Shown here in pieces: positions 33,118-43,118 of a stretch of DNA of 64,000 bases. Position numbers and translations under genes: made by a program. This DNA comes from Guadua angustifolia (taxonomy: Eukaryota; Streptophyta; Magnoliopsida; Poales; Poaceae): positions 14,406,423 through 14,470,422 of the forward strand of contig CM070515.1 of the NCBI GenBank assembly GCA_036346375.1. The letters run 5' to 3'. Position 1 is the first letter of the stretch. Every line of letters starts with the position of its first letter. The notes beneath the pieces were generated by a model that made no database searches, had not been told where the DNA came from, and worked only from the letters and a program-made list of their open reading frames with translations.

Positions 33118-35927
33118 TCAGCGGCCGGAGGACACAGCGGGGAAGAAGTCCTCGGTGTTGCTCGGCGCCGTGGGCAAGCTGCCGAATGATGATGTGTCCT
33201 GCGTCGCGTGTGCCGAGGTGCCATTGCCCGTGCCTGCGTAGCTGCTGCTCGTCACCTCGATGTCGCTCAGCTCGAAGTGCACTCCCCCTTCCGGCGGCCA
33301 CATGAAGGTCGGCTTGAACTGCGGAACATCTGGCGGCGGCGCCGACTTGGACACGATCTGCAGCACCTGCGGCATAGTCGGTCGGTCCCCGGGGTTCGGG
33401 CTGCTGCACGCCAGGCCGAGGAGCAGAAGCCGGTTGGCCTCGTCGGCGTCGAACCCATCGGTGCCGAGGTTCTGGTCCACCGCCCCGAGCAGCGCCCCCC
33501 GGCCGTGCAGCCGCCACACCCAATCCAACAGCAGCGGGCAGCTCGGGTCGCCGAGCAGCGCGCAGCGGCCGGTGACGGCCTCGAGCACGAGCGCGCCGAA
33601 GGCGAAGACGTCCGTCTGGCGCGTGGCCTTGTGGCCGACGGAGTACTCGGGCGCGATGTACCCGCGCGTGCCGGCGACGGCGAGGTCGGTGATGGAGTTC
33701 CGGTCGAACTCGATGACGCGCGCGAGGCCGAAGTCGCCGAGCCGCGCGCGGAAGGACGCGTCGAGCAGGACGTTGCTCGCCTTGATGTCGCGGTGGAGCA
33801 CCATAAGGCCGTACTCGTGGTGGACGTAGTGAAGGCCCGACGCAACGTCGGCGACGATGCCGTAGCGGCTCTCCCAGCTGAGCACGGCGCGCTGCTCGTG
33901 GACGCCGCGCCGGAACAGGTGCTGGTCCAGGCTGCCGTTGGGCATGTACTCGTACACCAGCAGCAGCTGCCCTTTCTTGTGGCACCAACCTATAACAAAA
34001 CACAAACTAAGACGTTCAGAACACACATCGGGACATCAAATCACTGTAATTCATTTATTCATGTCTTTCAAATGAAATGGACAACTAACAAGTAAGAAGT
34101 ATTAATTAACAGTTTTTTAGATAGAATCACTCACTACAGCTTAATTAATATACAGTGATGTTGAATAGAAAATTCGAAGAGCCTGAAAATTATATCGCTA
34201 GGATAGTTGAACGGAGTTCAAGTTTCGTGTAACAGATGCGAATACTAAGTTGTTGGCACGTAAGCGATTGCAGAAACGCGTTATTATCCGAGTAGAATAC
34301 TGCTCTCTAGTTTTCCATTGTGACTGACTTGTCAATGCGTTATTACAAGAGTTAATTATTCAGACTAAGCTTGTTTAAGCAACTACAAGACCATAACTAA
34401 CTAGGGAAGGGTTAGGAGTTAGGACTAAACCATTTCGTTCTAGCAAGTCTCGGTTGAAGAACAATGATCAACTAAATCCTGATCAAGCATAATGGTAAAT
34501 CTCAAGTATGAAACATCATTCTGATTTCTGACGAACTGAAACTATATAAGATGGAGTTAAATGTTTCGCGTACCAATGAGAGGGACGATGTTTTTGTGGC
34601 TCAACCGGTTGATGATGTCAACCTCCATGACGAAGTCGTCGATGCATTTGGCTTCTTCCCGGATGAACCACTTCACCGCCACCTCCATTGCCTCCGCCCG
34701 GCCGTCCTCGGCGGGGAGCAGCCCCTTGTACACCATGCCGTACCCTCCTTTCCCCAGCCGCAGCCGCTCGTCGAAGTTCTTGGTCGCCTTCCTCAGCTTC
34801 TCATACGCGAACTCCTTCGGCATTCCGGGGAGGTTACTCAGCGTTTGCTCCAGCCGCTCCTGCCTCCTATCCATCGAACGCCTCGCCCGCGACATTCGGA
34901 TCAGGAAGAAGGCGGCAATGGCGACGGCGACGGTGGCGGGCACGAAGACGGCGACGAGGATTTTCCACACCGTGCTCTTCTTCTGGGGGAAGACCTCGAT
35001 TGTCAGGGTCCAGTTAAGGATGCAGTTGAGCTCGAAGGTGGCGCCGGTGGACGCCGAGAAGCCGAGGTACGACGTCTCGTGGACGTGCTTGCTGAGGTCC
35101 AATGGCGCATCCAGGACGGGAGAGGATGGCTTTGGCGTGCCCCAGAGGGCCATGTACACCGATATGTGCCGGGCCACGCCGTCGTACTCGATCCAGACGG
35201 TGTGGTTCGCGGCCGTCGTCTTGTTTGTTGCTATCGTGATGTTGGCGAGGTTGGCCGTCTTGTTGGACCGGACGCTGCCAATGTCGAGGCCAACGTGGTT
35301 GTTGCTCGGGTCGTAGCTCTGGTTGAACGTGTCGAACTCGATCGCTACGAATTTGTTCATGTCCGGTTTCTCTTCTAACGTCACGTTGGTGAGGCCGAGG
35401 TAGCCGCCGTGGCTGTCCGGAGGCGGCCCGTCGAGTGAGGGCGCAATGAGGAAGGCAAGGCCCTCGCCGGGAAGCGCTTTGTCGTAGAAGACGTTCATTG
35501 AGAAGGTGCTGTTGAAGGACACGACACGGACACGCTGAGCCTGGCCGGTGCCGTTGCCGTTGCCGCCGCCGCCGGAAACCGCCGCCGCAGGGGCGGGGCT
35601 ATCGTCGTCGAGACGACGCCACAGGGTGAAGGGCTGGTTGAGGAGGATGGAGCCGGACTTGTTTTGGAGGTAGGCATCGTTGTTGCGGCTGTCCGGCGTG
35701 AGCTGCAGCGCGCCGCCGTTGATGCCGGCGTCCTTGAGCTGCTGCAAGGCGCCCGCCGGCGTCAGGTCGCTCCGTTGGAACGAAGCGTACGCGTAGGTCT
35801 CGACCTGAAGCCGCTCCTGCGGCGACGGCGGCTGCAGCTGCGCGCGGCAGACGACGACGCAGAGGAAGCAGATGACGAGGCGCTGCAGAGAAGAGCCACC
35901 ACGCAGACAACGACATGCATACGCCAT
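33118..35927 (-). CDS. L-type lectin receptor-like kinase (two exons)
   Basis: The coding region is exon 1 35927-34574 and exon 2 33989-33118. The intron 34573-33990 has GT..AG ends and splits a Gly codon in ATT-G/GT-TGG. The protein is 741 aa. It has a signal peptide (1-29, VICFLCVVVCRA), a legume-lectin domain (about 45-312, with FDTF and DPSNNHVGLD metal/sugar-site blocks), a membrane span (about 321-345, ILVAVFVPATVAVAIAAFFL) and a Ser/Thr kinase. Kinase motifs are the Gly loop GKGGYG (392-397), Lys419 in VAVKW, HRDIKASN (517-524), DFG (537-539) and APEY. All catalytic residues are present, so an active plasma-membrane receptor kinase is expected. I chose Met at 35927 over the in-frame Met at 36002, because a TATA box at about 36024 puts transcription start near 35995. 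An intron inside the kinase is not usual for this mostly intronless family. Confidence 0.95.
33990..34573 (-). other. Intron of the lectin receptor kinase
   Basis: 584 bp, AT-rich, with donor G/GTACG and acceptor TTATAG/GTTGG (minus strand). Removing it joins PLIG to WCHKKGQLLLVYEYM without loss, matching the kinase family alignment. Confidence 0.92.
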
Positions 35928-36019
35928 GCGCGCGCGCGTCGTGATGGGGGCTGGAAAAACGCAGGAGAAAGAGGCGAGCGCGCGGGGGAGGGAGGAATCC
36001 ACGGCTTCGGTGCGCCCGC

Positions 36020-36029
36020 TTTATATATG
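36020..36029 (-). promoter_or_regulatory. TATA box of the lectin receptor kinase
   Basis: The minus strand reads ATATATAAAG about 95 bases before the chosen start codon. Plant transcription starts about 25-35 bases downstream of such a box. Confidence 0.7.
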
Positions 36030-36054
36030 TTGCCAAGTTGCTGCCGATTCAACG

Positions 36055-36584
36055 ATTTGCACGGGCGGCGTCGGTGTGAGTTGGTGCCGCCACAAGAGAA
36101 GTTGCACGGTAAATTCCTCTTGCCGATCGAGGCGAAATGTATTAGGATTAAGATTAACGAATCAGGAGACGTGCAGTACAGCGCCGTACGAGTTGATCGT
36201 GACAGGCTACTAGAACATATGCGTGCAGAATGGTAGCATGGTCCGGTCTCACTGTAGGGATTCCCAGCTTTTTTGTACGTTCACACCACAGAGAAACTAT
36301 AAACTAGACATGTTACAGTAGGATCAAGGTTTGGGATGCATGGTCAATGTGTGACTTTCAGATTCCCCACATGCTCGAATGCCCTGGTCGCCGTCGTGCG
36401 TGACGTCACCACCGGAGCAAACGTTAATGAGGTCTCACCTGTATATTATGCCTCGGTTTTGGAACTTTGTTCATGACTTGAACATGTTAGGTCATTCCAT
36501 AATTGATCCACCTGCTTCCAGCTTTGTGCCCATCTACTTCAATCAATTAGCAGTGGGCCTGCCCTTTTTTCAAAGAAAAAAATG
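36055..36584. other. Upstream region of the lectin kinase, no gene seen
   Basis: This is moderately GC DNA grading into AT-rich DNA. It likely holds the promoter of the minus-strand kinase. No element borders or ORFs can be supported. Confidence 0.5.
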
Positions 36585-36790
36585 CTCCTTCTGTTCCAAA
36601 ATATCTGATGTTTTAGAAAGCATACAATCAAACATGTCTAAATTTAACCACAAATATATAAAATACCTTTTGAATTAGTCACGTGAAAATGGTACCACTA
36701 GATTTGTCACACAAAATATTTTGATGATCAAAATTACGTATTGGAGGCCGTGCCAATATTTAAAATGTTATATAATTTTAACCGAGAGAG
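36585..36790. mobile_element. Stowaway-like MITE (206 bp, decayed)
   Basis: The left end CTCCTTCTGTTCCAAAATA and the reversed right end CTCTCTCGGTTAAAAT fit the Stowaway consensus CTCCCTCCGTYCC with substitutions. The right end is followed by TA. The size fits. Stowaways are mobilised by Tc1/mariner transposases. Confidence 0.65.
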
Positions 36791-37850
36791 TAGTAGATAA
36801 TTGTTCCATTATTACATACGATTGGTATCCGGAAATTTCTTGCACTTCAAGCTATCGTTGTTAGATGAATCAAAGCTATACTCTACACGCAAGTTTGACT
36901 TGTCCAATATATCGTTGGAACATTACCTATATATTCAGGAATTTTTTCCCAATATGAAGTCAAATTGCACGTCTAAGAGCCCAATCCTGTCACGCCATCA
37001 CTAGGAACAATTTCCCTTTATTTTTTTAAATTTTTTTGCTGCTTTGATGTTTTCCTGTTTCGTGATGTTGCATTGAGCTTTTTGGGATTGAGTGATAATA
37101 ATTACATTGGTGACGAGTGCATGCTCTTATAATTAAACTTATCACGATCTGTAATGTTTTGATTTCTACACCTGGAATAAACAAGAGACCATTTCTATGT
37201 TTCTATTTAGATGATAAAGAATTTTCCAACTCGTTGATTGGCTTGTGAATAATTCAACCAACATTTTTCTCAGCACTTCTTGACAGGATTATAGCAAATA
37301 ACTAATCTCATCGACATTGCATCGCGTTTACCAATCTTTAGAAGAGATATGATTGACATCTTCAACTGCACAATGATATGTGATTATCTTCTCTGTTTAG
37401 TCTTGACTCTTGACCGTGCGTAAGTCTTGCCGAACTCTCAAGTCTCAGCACTTTACTGCTACTCTCTTCTTTGATTTTTATAAGCCATTCATGCATTTCA
37501 AGATTCTAAGTTTGTAAACTTTAATCAATAATTAGTCCAACAATATATAGATTATATAACACAAAAATGATACTGTTATAATTCTTATTTGAAAGCACAG
37601 TCCTATAGTTATGATTTGGTAACTATGAACAAAACATTACAAAAGAAATTAACAGTCAAAGTTCAATTTTGAAGATTGCGCTAAGTCAAACCAGACATTC
37701 TTTTCGATCCAATAGATCAGAGTAGCTGGAATTTATTTATACTTCTTCTGCTAGTAGAGTAGTAAAATTACTCTTAACAAATTAATAGATGATCTGATTT
37801 ACACTAACCATTATATACTACCAGTACAACATACAGTAAAATTCCTCTAA
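36791..37850. other. Intergenic AT-rich, nothing recognised
   Basis: No ORF with domain similarity and no repeat borders seen. Confidence 0.5.
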
Positions 37851-38235
37851 GGGCACTCCCAATGGTACACCTCAGCGGTGTCTATAGATAATAAATAATA
37901 TGCCATGTCATATTTTGGATGAGTTGGAGGGGTAGTAAAGGAAGTGAGAGAAGAAAGCAATGCCTTACATGTGACACCACTTAAACTCGTAGATCAATAC
38001 ATTGGAAACAACTAGAAAGCAGTAGAAATACTCTTTGGGATAAAAGGCGTCTAACAACTACCTTGTGCCGTCTTTGAGAGAGTGTATGCATTGAGAGAGG
38101 ATATTCGCATTGGGAGTATCAAATACACATTTGATAGAAACTTGCTATTGGAAAACCACTATTTCTATATGATAATGTCTATCTGAGATGATGGATCATA
38201 GATACTATTATGGACATCATCCATTGGGAGTACCC
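37851..38235. mobile_element. Tourist/PIF-like MITE (385 bp)
   Basis: The terminal inverted repeats are GGGCACTCCCAATGG on the left and, reversed, GGGTACTCCCAATGG on the right. They are flanked by the 3-bp duplication TAA (37848-37850 and 38236-38238), the signature of PIF/Harbinger insertions. There is no coding capacity. Confidence 0.88.
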
Positions 38236-38353
38236 TAAAAATAAACGCAAGGTGTAACGCAGTTAAGTACCTGCCCGGGACTTTCTCTGTCCTTAAGTCT
38301 GTTAGATTGTCAAGTCTTAATTATTTAAACAATCCCTTCATACTTTATACTAA

Positions 38354-38830
38354 CTAGACACGTGGACGCGGCGCACGCGGCGCCACAACGTGTCGAAGAA
38401 GGCAAAAAATAAAAGGTCTTTTCATAAAAAAGCCTTAAAATAGATAAAAATAGACTAACACGTAGTTTTCTAAAAGGCCGGGAATTGTTTCGGCTAAATC
38501 CAGAAATTTCGAAGTCCCTATTGTAGAAAAAGGAGGGTCCTTACGTAAAATCCCGAACTAAAAAGGACTGCGCCACAACGCGTCGAAGAAGGCAAAAAAT
38601 AAGGGGTCTTTTCATAAAAAAAGCTTAAAATAGATAAAAATAGACTAATCGTAGTTTTCTAAAAGCCGAGAATCGTTTGGCTAAATCCGAAACTTGAAGT
38701 CCTTATCGAGAAAAAGAAGGGTCCTTTCAGTAAATTTCCGGACTAAAAGAACTTTTACGTAATTTTGAAAATTTTCTAGGCTCTTTTCGCCAAAAAAAAA
38801 CATGCGCCACGCGCGGGGAAAAAAACCCAC
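38354..38830 (-). mobile_element. Helitron 3' end (minus strand)
   Basis: Read on the minus strand, the sequence ends in a hairpin (GGCGC, loop CGCGT, GCGCC), then 12 bases, then CTAG at 38357-38354, followed by T. A hairpin 10-12 bases before CTRR and insertion before T are the Helitron 3' rules. The 5' TC end should lie to the right but I cannot place it, so the right border given is only the end of the related repeat region. Confidence 0.7.
38381..38760. repeat. 190-bp tandem duplication in the Helitron
   Basis: The unit starting CGCCACAACGYGTCGAAGAA at 38381 repeats at 38571 with about 85-90% identity by eye (TAAAATAGATAAAAATAGAC and GTTTTCTAAAAG blocks in both). Confidence 0.85.
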
Positions 38831-40519
38831 GCCAGCGAGCTTAACGGCACTACAGGAACACCGAACGCTAGCACCACGCGTCAGCGGAAAAATCGGACAT
38901 AAGCGCTCGGGGATCGAACCGCGACCTCTCGTTCGCTCGCCACGCATCAAGCCGCGCTTCTGGCGCCATTCATGGTGATCGGTAGCGAGACTACTTAAGC
39001 TTGACAACCGCGAAAAAAGTAGCGGCGTGGCTCAGCGGTCTTCCGCGCGTCTGAGCGAGCGGCCGTTTTCTGTTGATGCTAGCGACGCGGCTGCCCAGGT
39101 CGGCGACGCGTCGGCAAAACGTCGACGTGGAGCGCCCAGAAGCCAGAAATCCTCCCATCTTTATATACAGTAGTATACCTTATTTAATCTTTCGCCTACG
39201 TAAGGAGGGGGACATTCAGGTTCACAGCACACAAGGATACAAAATCCCTTATGCATTGTGAAGTTTCCTCTGAAATGTAGATAGACTATATGTCTTGCCT
39301 GCTGGTAATGTCAAATTTATTTATGTTGAAATACGTAGCTTGTTCTGGTATCTCGCATCAATTTAGGGAAAGATTTGGCTAAAAGCACATTAATACCACA
39401 CGATTTTTTAAGAGCACTGTTCATTTAATTTAGTGAAGTGCATTATGTCATTAGTAGACATATCACTCAGTATGTTTTTCTTTTTGAAGATTAATTTGTG
39501 ACCAATTTAAGCTCTCAATAGTACTGAATTGGAAAAGAATATATATATAGAGAGAGAGACTCCGTCCATTTTGGCCGGCAAACACAAATAGTCAAGTAGT
39601 CCAAGTGTCCAATTGATTTGCTAGAGATAAGCATAAACAAGGAACCTCCGAACTACATCACAATCCTGACCAAATCACAAAGCACATGGTCAATAGTCTA
39701 CATATTCCTATATTATAATACTTCGATAAAATGTTAGCAACCAAAATTTCGACCCCTAAACGCGTTCCCGGGTACCTAACAACTAACAAATACAAGTGGG
39801 ACGACAAGAAGATTGTCAATACGAACAACTAGCAAACTCCTTTACAAACAAGTAAGCATCTGTTTTTACCAGAAAATAAAATGATGGACTCTCTTAGGTG
39901 CTGGTGATGTACATATTCCAATTTTCCCCAAAAAATCGATGATTTGCACCGTTTTTTCTTGCCATTGATCATTTGCCCCATAATGTCTCACTGACATACG
40001 GGCCCTAGGGTCATATGTTAGTGAGCTATGCGGGTCAAATGATCAATTGCATCTAGAAAAAGGGCAAATCATGAAATCCACGTGTTCCATGATAGCAACA
40101 TACTAGCATCGTGTGAATGTAATTATAAAAATAACCTTCTCTATCGATGGAGTATCGGCAGATGATACGTATCACCTACTGCGCACGTGTTCCATGATAG
40201 CAACATACCACGCTCGGGCATCGCAACAAGTCTTATTGCCACGCCTGCGCTACCACCCTACCGGCGCTTCTGTGGTGGAGAAATATGCTACTTTTATAAT
40301 TACATTTACATGGATGGTAGATTCGAAGAAAAAAAATGCAGATGCCATAACATGGTTTCGTGGAGAATACGAGACCTGGCATCTATATCTATATAAATCT
40401 CTATTCTTGGAGAGGTACGGCAGATAGCCACCCTCCCCCGCCACGTCGCGCTAAGTTTTTACAGTGCCATGCTACATAGCCTCATAAATTTATTACGCAT
40501 CACATTTCACAAAATGGTG
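38761..40519. other. Intergenic; a pol III B-box-like string
   Basis: No gene. On the minus strand GGTTCGATCCC (38920-38910) matches a pol III B box inside GC-rich DNA. A clear A box at the right distance and a tRNA fold were not found. The right part (39150-40500) is AT-rich without recognised elements; two copies of CGTGTTCCATGATAGCAACA occur at about 40081 and 40183. Confidence 0.45.
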
Positions 40520-40590
40520 CTTAGCTTAGATGGCAAAGGGCTTGCGGTGCATGAGGGATGTCTCGAGTTCAAATTCTGACAAAAGCAATT
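40520..40590 (+). repeat. tRNA-related (SINE head-like) fragment
   Basis: TTAGATGGCAAAGGGCTTGCG followed about 30 bases later by CGAGTTCAAATTC resembles the A box and B box of tRNA-derived elements common in grasses. No terminal poly(T/A) tail or duplication is visible. Confidence 0.4.
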
Positions 40591-41264
40591 TTTTGTGTCA
40601 AATTCGCTCATTTTATTGGGCTATTAAATTATTTTGTAAATTTTTGAAACTTTTTTAGAAGGGTCCTCAGAGCATGGGTAACCTAACATAAAAAATTTAG
40701 ATTATGATCAAATTTGTGTGATTTTTAAAAATTTTAACAATGTTACTAATAAATTTAAAGCAAATTTACTGATTTAATTAAGTTCTACATTTGTAAATAC
40801 TTGAAATTTTTTAGAAGAGACCTAAGAGTATGCCTACATTACCGTAAAAATTTCAAATCATGAACAAACTTTTATGATTTTTAAAAATCTAACAATGTTG
40901 CTAATGTACTTAAATCAACTTCATCAATTTAATTGAGCTACTAGATTTGTAAATTTTTTAAAATTTATGAGAAGGATTCTGAGAGCATGCCTAAGCTATC
41001 GTGCTACCGTAAAAAAATAGATTTCTGTATTTTTAAAATCTTTTAAAGGAATATTTTTAAAAAATTTTGAAGAAATATTTTTCTAAAAAATCAGCACTTT
41101 TTGTTTTTTAAGGAATTTCTGAAAAAAATTCGTCTCTATTAAAATCTCTATTTTTCTTAATAATTCTTTAAGTCCGCAGCGACATATAAGCCCGCGCCGT
41201 ATCTTGTGTTCAACAGGTCTTCAGAGGATTAGCATTGAGTCGAAAGCGACCTTTTAAAAAAAAA

Positions 41265-41975
41265 ATACATAAAAAAGGCTCCACACTTTTCTTTTGAAAA
41301 AAAAGCAGATTCAACCGTAATTTTCTAAATAAAACACGCCGACAAAAAAACACGGATTAAATCGAAGGTTTATAACAACTTGTGTATTTGCCAGCAGGTC
41401 ATAATCGTGGATTTTTAAAAAATTGATTCGATCAAAGATTTATAGCGACACAGTAGATTATTGGCGGATCCTGACGACCCATTTTTTTTACAAAACACAA
41501 AAAAAAAACACGGATTCAATCGTAATTTTCTAAATAAAACACGCATCGACAAAGAAAACACAGATTAAATCGAATGTTTATAACAACTTATGGATTTGCC
41601 AGCGGGTCATAACCACGGGTTTTTAAAAAAAAGCGTGGATTAGATCCGATTTATAGCGACCCATAGATTCGCCAGCGGGTCCTAACGACCCATTTTTTTT
41701 AACAAACACGGAAAACAAAAAATGATCAAATATCCCGAAATGTGTAAAAAGATTCATCGAAGGTTTGTAATATCCCATGAATTCGCCAGCGAGTCCTACC
41801 GATCCATTTATTTAAAAAATACGGAAATAAAAAATTCAACAAATTTTATCACACAACGGGTTGTAACCGCGGTTTTCTAAAAAAAACGTAGATTCCTTGA
41901 AGGTTTATAGCTGATGGCCTATTTTTTTAAACAAATATGAAAACCAAAAATACGTCCCCATGGATTTGCCGACGG
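41265..41975. repeat. Degenerate ~100-150-bp tandem repeats
   Basis: A unit containing AAATCGAAGGTTTATA, then RATTTGCCAGCGGGTCMTAACGACCC and a poly(A)/poly(T) run recurs at least five times with strong divergence. It has no coding function. It probably belongs to the element that ends near 42025. Confidence 0.7.
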
Positions 41976-42025
41976 GTCCTATCGACTCTACAGAACGGCG
42001 TAGCGTAGCGCGCTATTATTGCTAG
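41976..42025 (+). mobile_element. Possible second Helitron 3' end (plus strand)
   Basis: A short stem (AGCG, loop TAGCG, CGCT) is followed by ATTATTG and CTAG at 42022-42025, then T. This meets the minimum Helitron 3' rules but the stem is weak. Confidence 0.4.
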
Positions 42026-42393
42026 TAGCTCTGATGCAGGGCGTGCGAGAACGGCGGAGGGAGGGCGCGGACAAATCTTGCGTGAAGTGGACTGGGCTGG
42101 CGGGAGCAGGGGACGTCCCGCGCGTGTAAGCCGACTCAGGTGGGCCACGACAGGCGCGGCGGCCGCGACTCGGCGGAGGATTATCGCCAATTCCTCTGGG
42201 TCGCAGGCCGGGCCAGTTTGGTTGGCGCCCCTGGGCGGTCGGTTAGGTTGGGCTGCGACCTCAAATGCCAAACTAGTGCGACTGAAAAAAAGGTTAATTT
42301 ACCAGCTTGGCGCCAATACCTACATCGACCTCGTCTCCCTGTGTTGAGGCCAGTACACACTCTCTACGGCGCAAGCGATTTATCCGGGATACC
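42026..42393. other. GC-rich intergenic DNA, no gene seen
   Basis: The small frames here lack any known domain. It lies between the Helitron-like end and the GGGTG duplication of the next retroelement. Confidence 0.45.
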
Positions 42394-42398
42394 GGGTG

Positions 42399-42722
42399 TG
42401 TCACGATCCTCAGTTGAATATCACAGATAAATCCATCACAAGCACAAGGTACATGGTATTTGGGAAATACAAATCGGTAACACGGAGACAGAAAGAGAAG
42501 AATCCAGGAAGAGAGAGAGACGTGGGAAAGAAGGAAGAAGTCTGGGGATTAGAGAGAGCAACAGTTGGGGAAGAACAGCATGAGGAAGAGGCGAGTTGAG
42601 GCTAGCAGATTCTGTTTCTTCGATCCCCTTCCAATGGCTGCTGCTTCTTGCCTTTGTACCTTCAACTGAATGGGCCCTGCTGCCCGGCCCAATCGCCTAG
42701 CTTCCAGCCCATATCCATGACA
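42399..42722 (-). repeat. 3' LTR of the short-LTR retroelement
   Basis: 324 bp, about 90% or better identical by eye to 45377-45689, differing by several short indels. On its right the polypurine tract (42723-42735, minus strand) abuts it. Confidence 0.93.
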
Positions 42723-42735
42723 TTCCTCCCTCCTT
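42723..42735 (-). other. Polypurine tract
   Basis: The minus strand reads AAGGAGGGAGGAA directly before the 3' LTR. It would prime plus-strand DNA synthesis. Confidence 0.85.
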
Positions 42736-42759
42736 GAATCTCGGCTTGTCCCTAAGCCG

Positions 42760-43118
42760 ATGATAACAAACCGTAGACCGTACATGTTATCACCACCAGG
42801 ATCCCATGGCAACTGCAAGTACATACTTCTGCTCTCACTTTCAGACCGGGTTGGTTCAGCACCCACGTCACTCCGAGCTCCCGCAACGTTCAGAGCGTTC
42901 TGTTTTGTGTCAGCTTCCTTGTCCAATGCTACAGTGAGAGACTCCTCACTAATGGCAGAACCTCCTGTTGAGTTCTCCACAAGTGAAGCGCTTGGTTCTT
43001 TGCACTGATCTTCAGCAGCAGGAACGGATCCAATTGAAGAAAATGCTGGCCGTGAGGATAAATCAGCAGACCGTTGGTGGATTTCATCTAGAATCTCAAA
43101 AAGTGCTTCTGCTAGCAT
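42760..43118 (-). other. Second open segment of the retroelement, unrecognised
   Basis: The minus-strand frame starts MLAEALFEILDEIHQRSADL and runs through SSRPAFSSIGSVPAAEDQ into a Ser/Glu-rich stretch, before entering non-coding 3' sequence and the LTR. It reads like real protein sequence and is probably part of a captured gene joined by frameshift to the preceding segment (SMLSKDWAAGLKICQVTRD, 43290-43120). Family unknown to me. Confidence 0.45.

Noticed and set aside
33208..34095. Plus-strand frames of up to 295 codons opposite the lectin kinase exon 2
   Set aside because: They are shadows of the GC-rich kinase exon. The minus strand carries full kinase motifs.
34551..35378. Plus-strand frame of 275 codons opposite exon 1
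   Set aside because: Shadow of the lectin-domain exon; no similarity seen.
35928..36002. Upstream in-frame ATG of the lectin kinase (25 extra residues)
   Set aside because: The TATA box at about 36024 places transcription start near this ATG. The signal peptide begins cleanly only at the Met at 35927.
38900..39070. A tRNA gene suggested by GGTTCGATCCC on the minus strand and GTGGCTCAGCGG on the plus strand
   Set aside because: The A-like and B-like boxes are on opposite strands and no cloverleaf forms.
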